A DNA stretch of 64,000 bases from JAPKZH01 sp964537875 (GCA_964537875.1 CAZIDN010000012.1:8604-72603); one strand, 5' to 3'; numbered from the stretch's first letter, positions 44,720-54,817 are shown. Notes: generated by a model not told the origin, from the letters alone. Made by a program: numbers and translations.

Positions 44720-45358
44720 CTATTCGCCGGTTTTTATCGGGACGATGAAATGAAAATTTTCTTTTCCGACGTTTTTCGTCAAAGTCTGCATGATGGCCTC
44801 GAAGTCATCATCGGGACCGGCAATATAAAGCGGCTTCCCTTCTCTGCCGAATTCCAATGCAAAATCATAACCTTCATCCGAAAGCCCTTCAAGGATGAAC
44901 CGTGATAAAGCGAAATCCTTTTGAGGTTCGAAGCCTAGCTTTTTGGCATATTCGATGGCGCCGAAAATAATCCGGCGGGCTCTGCCCGGCGGGCAAGGCA
45001 CAAGAGCCGTGTCTTTGAATGACATGAATTTCATCCGTTGATATTCCGCCGGGGACATTTCGGCATTGCAAAATGTATTTTTCAGGCCGAGGCAATAAAT
45101 ATCGACAAGATAAACGCCAAAAACGAAGTTGCCGTCGGGTTGTTTACGCGACAGCACAATTTGGGCCAACCCACGATCTTTCCAGGCGTCATCGATTAGA
45201 CATTCATGGAGGGGATAGCGGACGGCGTTCTTGATAAGCCGAACCCGGCGGGAATGCTCATCCAAGCCTGAAATGAGAAATTGCTTTTTCTTTTTTTCCT
45301 TGTCCTTTCGCCGCTTTTTCAGCAAGGCTTTCTGTCGTCTTCTCTCATAATTCGGCAT
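44720..45358 (-). CDS. Conserved protein of unknown function, 212 aa
   Basis: Very basic N-terminus (RRRQKALLKKRRKDKEKKKK), then a globular part: LHECLIDDAWKDRGLAQIVLSRK, NFVFGVYLVDIYCLGLKNTF, RIIFGAIEYAKKLGFEPQKDF and an acidic FALEFGREGKPLYIAGPDDD. No signal peptide, membrane helix or family that I recognise. The basic tail could bind nucleic acid. Upstream partner of the CcbP-like gene. Confidence 0.7.
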   Translation of the reverse strand: MPNYERRRQKALLKKRRKDKEKKKKQFLISGLDEHSRRVRLIKNAVRYPLHECLIDDAWKDRGLAQIVLSRKQPDGNFVFGVYLVDIYCLGLKNTFCNAEMSPAEYQRMKFMSFKDTALVPCPPGRARRIIFGAIEYAKKLGFEPQKDFALSRFILEGLSDEGYDFALEFGREGKPLYIAGPDDDFEAIMQTLTKNVGKENFHFIVPIKTGE

Positions 45359-45508
45359 GGAATGTTTTTCCGTCCCGCTTTTTCAGCGATTTTGGGCCGT
45401 TTCATTCGTAGGCATTTATTTTCGTCGAGCCTTCAACGAAAGTCAATCTGCTTCTGAGAGGGGCGTATCATTTTTTCGGAATATGAGATTCGAAAGCGAT
45501 ACCGTCGC

Positions 45509-45832
45509 TTAGCCGATAATCGTGCCCGTCCAGAGCTCCGCCAGGAATGTCCGCCAAGGCAATATCTTGATATGCCCGACCCGACGCTCCTCTCTTTCAT
45601 TGCAGACGACAAGGGCCTTTTTTGGCGCGTATTCCTCTATAAATACTGCGAGCGAACGGAGATCCTTGTTATCCACGCGGTTGGCTCCCTTGACTTCGAT
45701 AGCCGTTTCTCCATTGCCCAGTATGAAATCCACTTCGTTGCCCGATTTCGTCCGCCAATATCGGATGTCATAATGCAACTCGCGATAAGAAGCATGCGCC
45801 GCAAGTTCCATAAATATGAAATGCTCGAGTCA
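45509..45832 (-). pseudogene. C-terminal remnant of a DUF4143 AAA-type ATPase
   Basis: Encodes EHFIFMELAAHASYRELHYD, then RYWRTKSGNEVDFILG and TAIEVKGANRV: the nuclease-like DUF4143 tail of the AAA+DUF4143 ATPase family. It normally follows an N-terminal P-loop ATPase of about 250 residues, absent here; a stop lies just upstream at about 45833. The ORF from 45811 is therefore only the surviving 3' end. Confidence 0.8.
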
Positions 45833-45929
45833 TCAAGATGATTCTAAAATTGACAGGGATTTATCGCGAATGATATGTTGGACTGGCAAGTTGAATTTAG
45901 ATTTTAAAACATAAGCTACGGAGGTCTCC

Positions 45930-48545
45930 ATGAAAGAAAAAATCAAGTTCGCTCGGATGGTTAGCTTTCTCTTGGCGCTGGCTCTTTTAGGTTCGGGTCT
46001 CATGGCACGAACCGCGGAGGCCCAGAGCGCGGTCACATCGCCCGAGAAGTTCTTTGGATTCCAGCTTGGCAGCGACAGGCACATCGCCCGCTGGGATAAA
46101 ATCGTCGAGTATTACAAGCTCCTGGCCAAAGAAAGTGACAAGATCAAAGTGGTCGACATGGGGCCGGCCACCATGGGTAACCCTTTTCTTCTCGTGATCA
46201 TCTCCTCTCCAAACAACTTGGCCAAGCTGGAGCGCCTGCGCGAAATAAACGTCAAGATCAGCGACCCGAGGGGGCTCACCGAGCAGGAGGTCAAGAAGTT
46301 GGTCGGTGAGGGCAAGGCGGTCATCTGCCAGTCTATGAGTCTGCACGCCACCGAGATCGGCGGCACCCAGATGGCCCCCGAGCTCGCCTTTGACCTGCTC
46401 TCCCGGGGAGATGCAGAGACGCAGCGGATCCTGGACAACGTCGTCTTCCTTTTGGTGCCGAGCTTCAACCCGGACGGCGCAATCATGGTCGCCGACTGGT
46501 ACCAGAAGACGCTTGGCACGGAGTACGAAGGGGTGGGTCTCCCCTGGCTGTATCACAAATATGTCGGCCACGACAATAACCGGGACGCCTTCCAGACCAA
46601 CATGATCGAGTCGCAATATATGGCGAAGATCCTGTTCACGGACTGGATCCCCCAGGCCTACCTCGACCATCACCACATGGGCAGCTACGGCGCCCGGATC
46701 TACGTCCCGCCTTACGCCGAGCCCATTCGTCCGCTCGCCGATCCCCTCGTCTGGCGGGAGATGAGCTGGTACGGCGCCCACATCGCTTATAAAGAAGAGG
46801 AAGCCGGTTTATCGGGTATCATCAACATGTCCCAGTATTCCGGCTGGGGCCATTTCGGATTCCACTGGATCACGCCCTTCCACAACATCGCCGGGATGCT
46901 CACCGAGTCCGCCAGCGCCAAGCTGGCCACTCCCCTTTACATTGATCCAAGCCAGCTCCAAGGCGGTGCCCGGGGCATGCCGACGTATGCGGAACAGACC
47001 AACTTTCCGGACCCCTGGCCGGGCGGCTGGTGGAGGCTCCGGGATATCGTCGAACGGCAGAAGGTTTCGGCCTGGGCGCTCTTGGACCTGGCGGCCAGGA
47101 ACAAAGAGACCGTGCTCTGGAATGCATACCTGAAGGCCAAGCGGCAGACGGAGCGGGGCGCTCAGGGCAAGCCGGCCGCCTACATAATCCCAGCGGTCCA
47201 ACACGATCCGTTGACCGCGGTGAAGATGGTCAACAAACTTCTGATCCAGGGCATCGAGATCAAACGGGCGCCGAAAGGGTTTACGACGACAGATGGTATG
47301 ATTTATCCGGCGGGTTCCTATATCGTCTCTCTCGCCCAGCCCAAGATGGGTCTAATAAGGTACCTGCTGGGCCGAACATTTTATCCCGACAACGACTGGA
47401 CCCGGGCCAAGGATGGATCTCCGATGCGGCCGTACGACATGGCGACGGACACGATGTTCGAGTTCATGGGTGTTCGCGTCGACCCGCTTGACGACGTGGT
47501 CAAAGGTGACTTTCCGAAACTAGCCGCACCTGTGTCCGCCGCGGGCAAGGTGACCAAAGGAGCGTTCGGATACATGTTCGACGGCAGACTGAACGACAGC
47601 TTCAAGGCCGCGAGCCTTCTCATCGGGAAGGGCGTGACGGTGCGGCGCATCGATAAGGCAGGAGACGGGCTCAAGCCCGGGGACTTCTTCATTGCCGCCG
47701 CGGGGCAGGAAGGGGTCATTGCAGAGGTCGCCAGGCAGACCGGCGTTGATTTTGCGGCGCTGAAAAGCGAAGTCAAGCAGGCCAACCACGAGGTCAAGCG
47801 GATGCGCGTCGGAATGTATCAGCGGTACTCCGGCGGCAATATGGACGAAGGCTGGACCCGTTTTCTGCTCGAGCAGTTCTCTCTCCCCTACACGACGCTG
47901 ATGGATGCCGAGATCAAGAAGGGCGACCTCAACGTCAAGTACGACGTCATCATCCTGCCGGACGATTCGACAGCCATGATCACCGGCGAGCGAGCCGCGC
48001 CGTCGGGCGGTGAGAGGGGCCGGCCCATAAGCTCTGTTCCCCCCGAGTATCGAAGCGGCATCGGCAATGAAGGCGTCGAGGCGCTGAAAGCGTTCGTCCA
48101 AAAAGGAGGCACCCTGGTAACGCTCGGTCAGGCCACAGGCTTCGCGATCGAAAAATTCGGGTTGCCCGTCCGTAACGCGCTGGCGAATAGGAGCTCGAAG
48201 GAGTTCTGGTGTCCGGGATCGACGCTCAAGGTGAAATTCGAAAACAGCCGCCCCTTGGCCTACGGGATGCCCACCGAGGGACTGGTCGTCTTCATGGGCA
48301 ACAGCCCTGCCTTCGAGATCATTCCCACGGACTACAACGAGCGGTACGAAGCCATCGTCACCTACGCCGACCGCGACCTTCTTCAGAGCGGCTGGCTCAT
48401 CGGGGAAGAGAATCTAGCCAAGAAGGCGGGGATGATCGCGGCCAAATACGGCGAGGGCACGGTCATCCTCGTCGGGTTCCGGACCCAGCACCGCGCCCAG
48501 ACCCACGGCACGTTCAAACTCCTGTTCAACGCCCTAATCCGCTAG
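45930..48545 (+). CDS. Secreted M14-family zinc carboxypeptidase-like protein
   Basis: 871 aa with a signal peptide (FARMVSFLLALALLGSG). Residues about 50-350 carry the M14 fold: SLHATEIGGTQ (His139, Glu142), FLLVPSFNPDG, NNRDAFQ (substrate Arg region) and LDHHHMGSYGARIYVPP (His near 247). The C-terminal half (about 520-870) resembles a class I glutamine-amidotransferase-like Rossmann domain (VKYDVIILPDDSTAM, ALKAFVQKGGTLVTLG), a known accessory part of large exported M14 proteins. Start at 45930 follows GGAGG. Probably digests peptides at the cell surface. Confidence 0.88.
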   Translation: MKEKIKFARMVSFLLALALLGSGLMARTAEAQSAVTSPEKFFGFQLGSDRHIARWDKIVEYYKLLAKESDKIKVVDMGPATMGNPFLLVIISSPNNLAKLERLREINVKISDPRGLTEQEVKKLVGEGKAVICQSMSLHATEIGGTQMAPELAFDLLSRGDAETQRILDNVVFLLVPSFNPDGAIMVADWYQKTLGTEYEGVGLPWLYHKYVGHDNNRDAFQTNMIESQYMAKILFTDWIPQAYLDHHHMGSYGARIYVPPYAEPIRPLADPLVWREMSWYGAHIAYKEEEAGLSGIINMSQYSGWGHFGFHWITPFHNIAGMLTESASAKLATPLYIDPSQLQGGARGMPTYAEQTNFPDPWPGGWWRLRDIVERQKVSAWALLDLAARNKETVLWNAYLKAKRQTERGAQGKPAAYIIPAVQHDPLTAVKMVNKLLIQGIEIKRAPKGFTTTDGMIYPAGSYIVSLAQPKMGLIRYLLGRTFYPDNDWTRAKDGSPMRPYDMATDTMFEFMGVRVDPLDDVVKGDFPKLAAPVSAAGKVTKGAFGYMFDGRLNDSFKAASLLIGKGVTVRRIDKAGDGLKPGDFFIAAAGQEGVIAEVARQTGVDFAALKSEVKQANHEVKRMRVGMYQRYSGGNMDEGWTRFLLEQFSLPYTTLMDAEIKKGDLNVKYDVIILPDDSTAMITGERAAPSGGERGRPISSVPPEYRSGIGNEGVEALKAFVQKGGTLVTLGQATGFAIEKFGLPVRNALANRSSKEFWCPGSTLKVKFENSRPLAYGMPTEGLVVFMGNSPAFEIIPTDYNERYEAIVTYADRDLLQSGWLIGEENLAKKAGMIAAKYGEGTVILVGFRTQHRAQTHGTFKLLFNALIR

Positions 48546-48784
48546 CCCAGGCAATATCGATAAATCGGCCCAGCCTTTTCCCGTGTCCTTGATCCAAACA
48601 GGTAGGCCAGCTTAATTTCCGGAATTTTTTTGAAAAGGCCTTTTATTTTATCGAGTTCCTTCATGCTGTATTATTATATATCTCATTTCATGAGTGTCCA
48701 AGATAGGAATTGAAAAAGCCCAACATACCTTTATAATGGTTTTGTCTTACCAACATAAACCATTGAAACATAAGGAGTTGGGCC

Positions 48785-49034
48785 TTGAAGAAAAATATTA
48801 CTATACTCGGGCAGATGTTACAAACATTTTCGAGATATGAATTCGAGAAAGCCGTGCCAGGGGATTTTTCTCGTGGAGCCATTTCGTCTCGATGTTATTT
48901 GGTCAGTTGGCCGGCCAGGACAGTTTGCGCGGCATTGAAGCCGGACTGGCTTCCCAGAGCCGTTCTCTTTATCATTTTGGTGTCAATCCGGTGCGGCGTT
49001 CGACTCTCTCTTACGCCAATGAGCATCGGACCCA
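48785..49034 (+). mobile_element. Frameshifted 5' remnant of an IS4-family transposase
   Basis: The frame opens MKKNITILGQMLQTFSRYEF, then near 48870 the homologous frame changes to WSHFVSMLFGQLAGQDSLRG, ending RSTLSYANEHR. These match the N-terminal part of IS4-type (DUF4372-containing) transposases. The catalytic part is absent. The flank 48546-48784 has no gene. Confidence 0.75.
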
Positions 49035-49451
49035 ATGAAATTCGCTTTGAAGTTCACAGAAACGAGCCCCCGCCAGAACCGAGACGACCTCCGCCCAGGG
49101 AATTTTCGCCTGCCTGCCGTTCAAGGCGTCTTGGAAAAACTGATCCAGGTTGAGCATCTTGAGCAATTCCAACCCCAACCAGACATCGCCAAACCGACGA
49201 GCTCGTTCGGTCCGGACGCTTGTGACATCGACCTCAACCTACTCCGGGGCGCTGTCTTGAAAAAAGGATGCCTGGTAACCAGGATGACTTTGGGCCACGT
49301 GTTGGAGGCCGAGGCGTCCGGCTTCATCCATCTCTCCCCGATAAGCCACGGTCCGGTGACGTGGCCTCCGCGCCGTCCGATAGGATTCCAGCAGCATCCA
49401 GTAGTGATCGGATTTGCCGTCTTTGTTCCGGCAGACTTTTCTGATGAACAC
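49025..49451 (-). mobile_element. 5' remnant of an IS1634-type transposase with amber stop
   Basis: The minus strand reads MFIRKVCRNKDGKSDHYWML, then YRGEMDEAGRLGLQHV. At 49239-49241 a TAG stands where the family has Trp (PE-stop-VEVDVT), and the frame continues RFGDVWLGLELLKML and ARFCELQSEFHWV. This is the N-terminal region of IS1634-like transposases, cut off where the IS4 remnant begins. Confidence 0.75.
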
Positions 49452-49595
49452 ATCAAACTTTATCTAACCGCTTCCATCCTTTTCAAGAAAGATGGTCTTC
49501 ACTCCATGGCTTTTTTGCGGAAACGAAGAACAAATCAGGCGGAGAAAGAGGTATATCCGGCTAAAATGCTATAAAAATATTTTTTTTGTCGAACT

Positions 49596-49692
49596 TGGGC
49601 TAATCTTTGTGGCAGAGAGGCCTCCTCCGCCTCGGGTCGCTTATCAAGAGCTCTTGATGGCCGCTGAAACCTCGGCCGAATATTTTTCCTGA
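49596..49692 (+). pseudogene. Remnant carrying the FVAERPPPP / MAAE-SAEYF signature
   Basis: Encodes IFVAERPPPP and ELLMAAETSAEYFS before a TGA, matching the remnant at 6289-6385 (FVAETPPP, VLMAAGERAKYF). It begins immediately after a 22-bp string also found at 63663-63684. From 49693 to 49989 I see no gene. Confidence 0.4.
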
Positions 49693-49989
49693 TCTCCTCC
49701 TGGCTCGGGCGGAGAAATCCGGGCGATTTCCGGTATTTTTATGCCTCCCTTCGTCTTCTTAGCCCGCCTATCGCTATTTCTTGCTCAACTTGATATCCGA
49801 TCATGCTGCGATATATCATCCCTAACGACCGGATGAGGTAAAACTAGCGCATGAGCGCTCATTCAGCCGGCGCAGCATAAAAGGAAATTACTTGTTAAAA
49901 TCCCACAGTTGCAGCGTCAAAGTCACTTCCATCCGCCACGCATCCTCCAATCCTTATCGAAACTGGGAGAGGGCAAGGCCAGTCCTGCA

Positions 49990-50019
49990 TTGACAAAGGT
50001 TAACGCACAATGATATACA
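49990..50019 (+). promoter_or_regulatory. Putative promoter of the exopolysaccharide operon
   Basis: TTGACA (49990-49995), 18-bp spacer, TATACA (50014-50019), about 60 bp before the first gene. Confidence 0.55.
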
Positions 50020-50077
50020 GAAAAAGCCGACGAGAAAGGAGTATTTATTCCTTTTAAATCAAAATCCTCGGAATCTA

Positions 50078-50860
50078 ATGAGGCTGAATAAGGTCACTAT
50101 TCTCGGAATCAAGGTTAGCAACTGTACGAGAAGCGAGTTGAACGAATACATCAAGGAGGTGATATTCCAGGACCGTAAAGAAATGATTTTGAACGTCAAT
50201 ATTCATTGCATGAATCTCGCCCATCGCTATTCTTGGCTGAAGGATCTTTTGAACTCAGCAGCAGTTGTGTTTTGCGATGGCGATGGCGTACGCTTAGCTG
50301 GGCGATGGCTGGGCTCTAAGATTCCCGAAAAAATCACCTATAGCCGATGGATCTGGGAGCTAGCCAGGTTGTCCGAACGATTCGGTTTTACCTGGTATAT
50401 CCTCGGAGCTACGCACGATTCTCTGCGAGATGCGCTCTGCGTACTTCAGGCCGAGTATCCCGGATTAAAAATCATTGGCTACCATTCGGGATATTTTCGG
50501 GATGGAGCCGAAGTCGAGGAAGTCGCGGCGGATATTAATACAAAGAGACCGAACATCTTGGTCTTAGCCATGGGCATGCCGGTCCAGGAGCAGTGGCTCC
50601 GCCAATATTTTGATCGCCTTCAGGTGAACGTTGCTCTGACTGGCGGAGCCGTAATAGATTACGTTTCTGGCCATTTTAGGATGACGCCTAATTTTTTCTA
50701 TCGCTTAAAAATGGAATGGTTCTATCGGCTTCTCCAACAGCCGAGGCGGCTCTTCTGGAGATATTTTCTAGGAAACCCGGCATTCTTTTTCCGAGTGATT
50801 CGCTGCTGGCTATCGAACTCAGGCCGCATTCGAGAAAAAAGACAATCGTCTGCGCTCTAA
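50078..50860 (+). CDS. WecG/TagA/CpsF-family glycosyltransferase (GT26)
   Basis: 260 aa. Family hallmarks: ILNVNIHCMNLAHRY, NSAAVVFCDGDGVRLAGRWL, ILGATHDSLRDAL, ILVLAMGMPVQEQWL and TGGAVIDYVSGHFRMTPNFF. GT26 enzymes add the second sugar (for example ManNAc or ManNAcA) to an undecaprenyl-linked sugar on the inner membrane face. It is followed 13 bp later by the initiating phosphoglycosyltransferase, a sensible pair. Weak ribosome site. Confidence 0.93.
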   Translation: MRLNKVTILGIKVSNCTRSELNEYIKEVIFQDRKEMILNVNIHCMNLAHRYSWLKDLLNSAAVVFCDGDGVRLAGRWLGSKIPEKITYSRWIWELARLSERFGFTWYILGATHDSLRDALCVLQAEYPGLKIIGYHSGYFRDGAEVEEVAADINTKRPNILVLAMGMPVQEQWLRQYFDRLQVNVALTGGAVIDYVSGHFRMTPNFFYRLKMEWFYRLLQQPRRLFWRYFLGNPAFFFRVIRCWLSNSGRIREKRQSSAL

Positions 50861-50873
50861 CCGGACTCAATCT

Positions 50874-52325
50874 ATGCTTAAGGAAAAAATTGACTTTTAC
50901 AAAAAGATCGCGGCCCTCGTGGACGCTGCAACCATCACTGCGTCATTTTTCTCATCCTTTCTCCTTCGCAAATATTTTACGAAAATATATGCATGGGACC
51001 TTTTCCCGTCTGTTAAAGTAATTGAAAACTTCCCTGCCTCCATCGATGGATATTGGATTATTTTCCTTATCGCGGTTCCGATCTGGCTTTTCGCGCTCTT
51101 CATAAGTGGCATGTACAAGTCGTTGTGGATGCAACGCGCAAAGATTATCGTTTGGATGATTGTGAAATCGGTCTTTTTCATATTCGTTGGGCTATGCGCC
51201 GTCTTCTTCATCTTCGACATCGAATTTGTCAGCCGGCTTTTTATCGCCATGTTCCTGATTGTGGGCGCCACGGCCCTGGCGATCGAACGGGTAGCCTTCC
51301 TCCACTCTCTCCGCATGCTTCGGCAGCGCGGCCGCAATATCCGCCGCTTGTTGATTGTGGGCACGAGCGAAAATGCGATCCGGATCATTGACAAAATCCA
51401 ACAGCACCAGGAATACGGGTTCAAGATCGTCGGCCTTATCGATGACGAATCCGGCCGGAATATCCAGAGTATAAGAGGCATCCATGTTATCGGAACCCTC
51501 GCTGACTTTCCAGACATCCTATACAATCATGCCATCGATGAAGTCGTGTTTGCGGTAGCCCGGAGTCACCTACCCCATGTAGAGAATGCGATCAATGCCT
51601 GTGAGACTGCGGGCGTCAGGGCGGCCCTCGTCATCGACCTCTTCAACCTGAAGATCGCCCGATGCCGCTCGGCCGAGTTCGCCGGCATTCCTATCGTTAT
51701 GTTCGAAACGACGCGGGCCCAAGAATGGCAGTTGTTCTTGAAGAGAACCATGGACTTCGTCCTGTCCGGCCTTGGGATTCTTATCTTAAGCCCTGCTTTT
51801 TTCGCTATTGGCGGCTTAGTCCGATTAACGTCCCGAGGACCGGCGCTTTTCCGGCAGGAGAGGGTGGGCCTGAATGGCCGAAGATTCATCCTCTACAAGT
51901 TCCGGACCATGTATGCGCACGCGGAAAAAATCCGTGAGAAATTGGAAGATCATAACGAAATGAGCTTCCCCGTATTCAAGATCAAGAATGATCCGCGAGT
52001 AACGAAGGTCGGCCGCATCTTGCGTAAATTCAGCATAGATGAATTGCCCCAGCTAATCAACGTCTTCGCCGGGCAGATGAGCCTCGTCGGTCCACGCGCT
52101 CTCCCAGTTTATGAAGTCGACAAATTCGAACCTTGGCAAAGGCGTCGGCTCTCAATGAGGCCGGGGCTGACATGTAAATGGCAGACCAAGGGTCGGAATA
52201 ATATCGACTTTGAGGAGTGGATGAAGCTCGACCTAGCGTATATTGACAACTGGTCTCTATGGCACGACCTGAAGATCCTCATTAAAACAGTTCCCGTCGT
52301 CCTCTTCGGAATCGGTGCTTATTGA
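50874..52325 (+). CDS. Polyprenyl-phosphate sugar phosphotransferase (WbaP/EpsE type)
   Basis: 483 aa. Four or five N-terminal membrane helices (about 15-140), a Rossmann CoA-binding-like domain (about 155-290), then the catalytic domain: KRTMDFVLSGLGILILSP, RQERVGLNGRRFILYKFRTM, LRKFSIDELPQLINVF, MSLVGPRALP and MRPGLTCKWQTKGR. Starts polysaccharide repeat-unit synthesis by transferring a sugar-1-phosphate to undecaprenyl phosphate. The downstream 460 bp (52326-52784) has no gene or clear terminator. Confidence 0.94.
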   Translation: MLKEKIDFYKKIAALVDAATITASFFSSFLLRKYFTKIYAWDLFPSVKVIENFPASIDGYWIIFLIAVPIWLFALFISGMYKSLWMQRAKIIVWMIVKSVFFIFVGLCAVFFIFDIEFVSRLFIAMFLIVGATALAIERVAFLHSLRMLRQRGRNIRRLLIVGTSENAIRIIDKIQQHQEYGFKIVGLIDDESGRNIQSIRGIHVIGTLADFPDILYNHAIDEVVFAVARSHLPHVENAINACETAGVRAALVIDLFNLKIARCRSAEFAGIPIVMFETTRAQEWQLFLKRTMDFVLSGLGILILSPAFFAIGGLVRLTSRGPALFRQERVGLNGRRFILYKFRTMYAHAEKIREKLEDHNEMSFPVFKIKNDPRVTKVGRILRKFSIDELPQLINVFAGQMSLVGPRALPVYEVDKFEPWQRRRLSMRPGLTCKWQTKGRNNIDFEEWMKLDLAYIDNWSLWHDLKILIKTVPVVLFGIGAY

Positions 52326-52784
52326 ATGCGCTGACCGTGTCATAGAAAGCGCCGTAGAGAGAAGGGAGGCCTAAATTCTTTTTTTCTTCGCGAGCAAGAG
52401 GGAAGCGGTTTATTATCAATGATATTCTGTTCCGATAAAACCAAATGTGAAGATAAGATGATGATTTATGCTCCTCCAGATAGAAGGCTATATGGAGTGG
52501 GCTAAACATCCAGGAAGATTTATGGCCCCTAAAATTCAATGGCGAGCGGGATAGCTTCTAGGATGAGCGGCGCCGGAAGCTTTATCAGCTTGCTGGCTAA
52601 CGTTTCATAGGAAAATAAAGATGCGACCGAGAGTCAGAATCAGAAAATTGTTGAAATCGCGGCTAGAATTTGTTATAGATAATTATTCTCTTGGCTTTGA
52701 TTAACCAAAGATGCTGCGGCTTAAGAGGTTATTGTCTTAGAGAATCCTTAAAGACTATCCTATCGCGAACCAGGAAACGGACTT

Positions 52785-53705
52785 GTGAAAAACGCACGAC
52801 CGCGCGTAGCGCTTATCAAGACAAATTACGATGGGCTCCCTTCTCAAATGGACCGCATATTCACGTTGGGAGAAGCGCCTGATCTGGCTTCCAAGAACCG
52901 GACGGTCGCCATCAAGATCAACCTTTGCGATGCCCGGACGCCCGAGACTGGGGCCATTACCCACCCCCGTTTCTTGGACGCCCTGCTCAGCTACCTGCGC
53001 GAGCGGCATGATGATCTGACCATCACGGTTGTGGAAAGCGATTCTTTGGTCGTCCTGGCCGATGAGTTCATCCGTTGGTTCGGGATTCTTCCTGTCCTCG
53101 AAAAGTGGAACGCCCGCTGGGTCAACCTTTCCCGGGACAGACTCGTGCCGACGAAGGTCGAGGGAGTCATTCTCAAAGAAGTCGCCGTCCCCGCCACGCT
53201 CGCTGAGGCTTCCTACTTCATATCACTGGCCAAGCTCAAGACCAACCTTCTGACAAAGTTCACCGGCAGCCTGAAAAATCAATTCGGTTGTCTCCCGGAC
53301 CTCGAGAAAAACCGCTATCATCCAAACATTCATGATGTCATCGTAGACATCAACACGGTCTTTCGGCCCGATTTCGCGATCGTCGATGGGATCATTGCCA
53401 TGGGCGGCGTCCAGGGACCGGCCTTCGGGATTCCTATTCTCTCTGGGATCGTAATCGCAGGAAGGGACGCCGTTGCCGTAGACACTTGCTCTGCCGCCAT
53501 CATGGGGTTTAGGCCTCGGTCCGTCGCCCACATCCGCAAAGCGGCGGCGCGGGGCCTGGGATCGCTTCGCTATGATCGCGTCGGCGATCTGCCGGGAAAG
53601 GCCGATTTCCACATCTGTCCCTGGCAGATGAGGATCTTCGCGAGTGGGAGCACGATCAAAAGGAGGATTATGAATAGATCACGACGGGAACGATTGGGCG
53701 CATGA
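52785..53705 (+). CDS. DUF362-domain protein
   Basis: 306 aa from GTG at 52785 (AGGAAA upstream). DUF362 pattern: VALIKTNYDGL, KNRTVAIKINLCDARTPETG, SYFISLAKLKTNLLTKFTGSLKNQFGC-type region, FAIVDGIIAMGGVQGPA and AGRDAVAVDTCSAAIMGFRP. No Cys-rich ferredoxin tail is present, so it is the short form. Biochemical role unknown; redox or metal-dependent functions have been suggested for relatives. It overlaps the following oxidoreductase gene by 4 bases, so the two probably work together, for example in making or modifying a sugar. Confidence 0.85.
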   Translation: MKNARPRVALIKTNYDGLPSQMDRIFTLGEAPDLASKNRTVAIKINLCDARTPETGAITHPRFLDALLSYLRERHDDLTITVVESDSLVVLADEFIRWFGILPVLEKWNARWVNLSRDRLVPTKVEGVILKEVAVPATLAEASYFISLAKLKTNLLTKFTGSLKNQFGCLPDLEKNRYHPNIHDVIVDINTVFRPDFAIVDGIIAMGGVQGPAFGIPILSGIVIAGRDAVAVDTCSAAIMGFRPRSVAHIRKAAARGLGSLRYDRVGDLPGKADFHICPWQMRIFASGSTIKRRIMNRSRRERLGA

Positions 53706-54754
53706 AGGTCGGGATCATCGGCGCCGGCGCCATCGTCCGGCGCGGTCATCTCCCAGCCTGGCTGAGGATTCCTGAGATCGAGGTCGCGGCCATCGCCGAT
53801 TCTGACAGAACGACGGCCAGGCGAGTCGCCTCGGAGTTTGGTATTCCATATTATACGCAGGATTTCCGAGAGCTCTTGGATGATCCGGCCCTAGCAATTA
53901 TCGACATTGCAGCACCCACTCCAAGCCATTTCGAGATCCTCCGTCAAGCTGTTGCCCGGGAAAAGCACATCCTCGTCGAGAAGCCGATGACCTCCTCCTT
54001 TCAGGAATCTAAGGAGATCGCGCGAACGGCTAACAGGGGGCGAAGCAAGATTAGCGTCCTTTATAACTACCGGTATTATTCGTCGGTCCGGGAGGCTAAG
54101 TGGAGGATCAAAACCGGCCGCCTGGGGCAGATCGTCTCGATGAACGGCTTGGCGCTAACCAAGTTCCCCAATTCCTGGACTCGGAGCCGATGGCTTTACA
54201 ATCCCGGCGGTGCATTATACGACTTCACGCCCCATCTTGTCGACCTCACACTCTGGCTTATCGGGTCCCGCCCGCGGCGCCTCTTCGCTATGACCGGCTC
54301 CATCTTGGGATCTCTGGATTTCCTCACATATGCTCAAATCCTGGTCGAATTCGAGAACGGCGCCGTGGGGTCGATGGACTTCTCTTGGCTCACAGGCACC
54401 AATCAGCTCGCCGTGGACGTACACGGAACCGGCGGCCATCTGAGACTCGATGTTAAGGAGGACGTCTGTTCGGAATACCATGGGACATACACCCCCTTAG
54501 ACAACGTCCGCAAATCCATGGGCGAATGGAAGAGCTTCATCCGGCGAATCGCTGACAGGACGTTTTTCCAGGGACCGATGGCTACTTTTTATCCCTTCTT
54601 CAGGGATTTCTTGCGGTCCGTGAAGGAAGACACGTCCCCTCCCGTTCCTCTTGAGCAGGGCGTGTTGGTGGACGCTGTCTTAGCGGCCGCCCAGGCAAGT
54701 CTCACTTCCGGCCAGGCTGTGGATATGGCTGCCTTCATAGCCGCGCAACCCTGA
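53702..54754 (+). CDS. Gfo/Idh/MocA-family NAD(P)-dependent oxidoreductase
   Basis: 350 aa. Rossmann N-terminus GIIGAGAIVRRGHLPAWL with GxGxxx; ILVEKPMTSS is the conserved EKP region; the C-terminal domain includes NSWTRSRWLYNPGGALYDFTPHLVDL with the catalytic-like His. In polysaccharide clusters such enzymes oxidise or reduce sugar nucleotides. Starts inside the DUF362 gene (ATGA overlap). Confidence 0.92.
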   Translation: MKVGIIGAGAIVRRGHLPAWLRIPEIEVAAIADSDRTTARRVASEFGIPYYTQDFRELLDDPALAIIDIAAPTPSHFEILRQAVAREKHILVEKPMTSSFQESKEIARTANRGRSKISVLYNYRYYSSVREAKWRIKTGRLGQIVSMNGLALTKFPNSWTRSRWLYNPGGALYDFTPHLVDLTLWLIGSRPRRLFAMTGSILGSLDFLTYAQILVEFENGAVGSMDFSWLTGTNQLAVDVHGTGGHLRLDVKEDVCSEYHGTYTPLDNVRKSMGEWKSFIRRIADRTFFQGPMATFYPFFRDFLRSVKEDTSPPVPLEQGVLVDAVLAAAQASLTSGQAVDMAAFIAAQP

Positions 54755-54817
54755 GGAGACCTAAAAGATGCCAAGATTTGCCGGTCTTCAGGCTTTTTCG
54801 TATAATGGCTTCGCAGA

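Noticed and set aside
48785..49574. Two overlapping plus-strand ORFs (122 and 179 aa) as intact genes
   Set aside because: The first is a frameshifted IS4 transposase and the second is antisense to the IS1634-type remnant.
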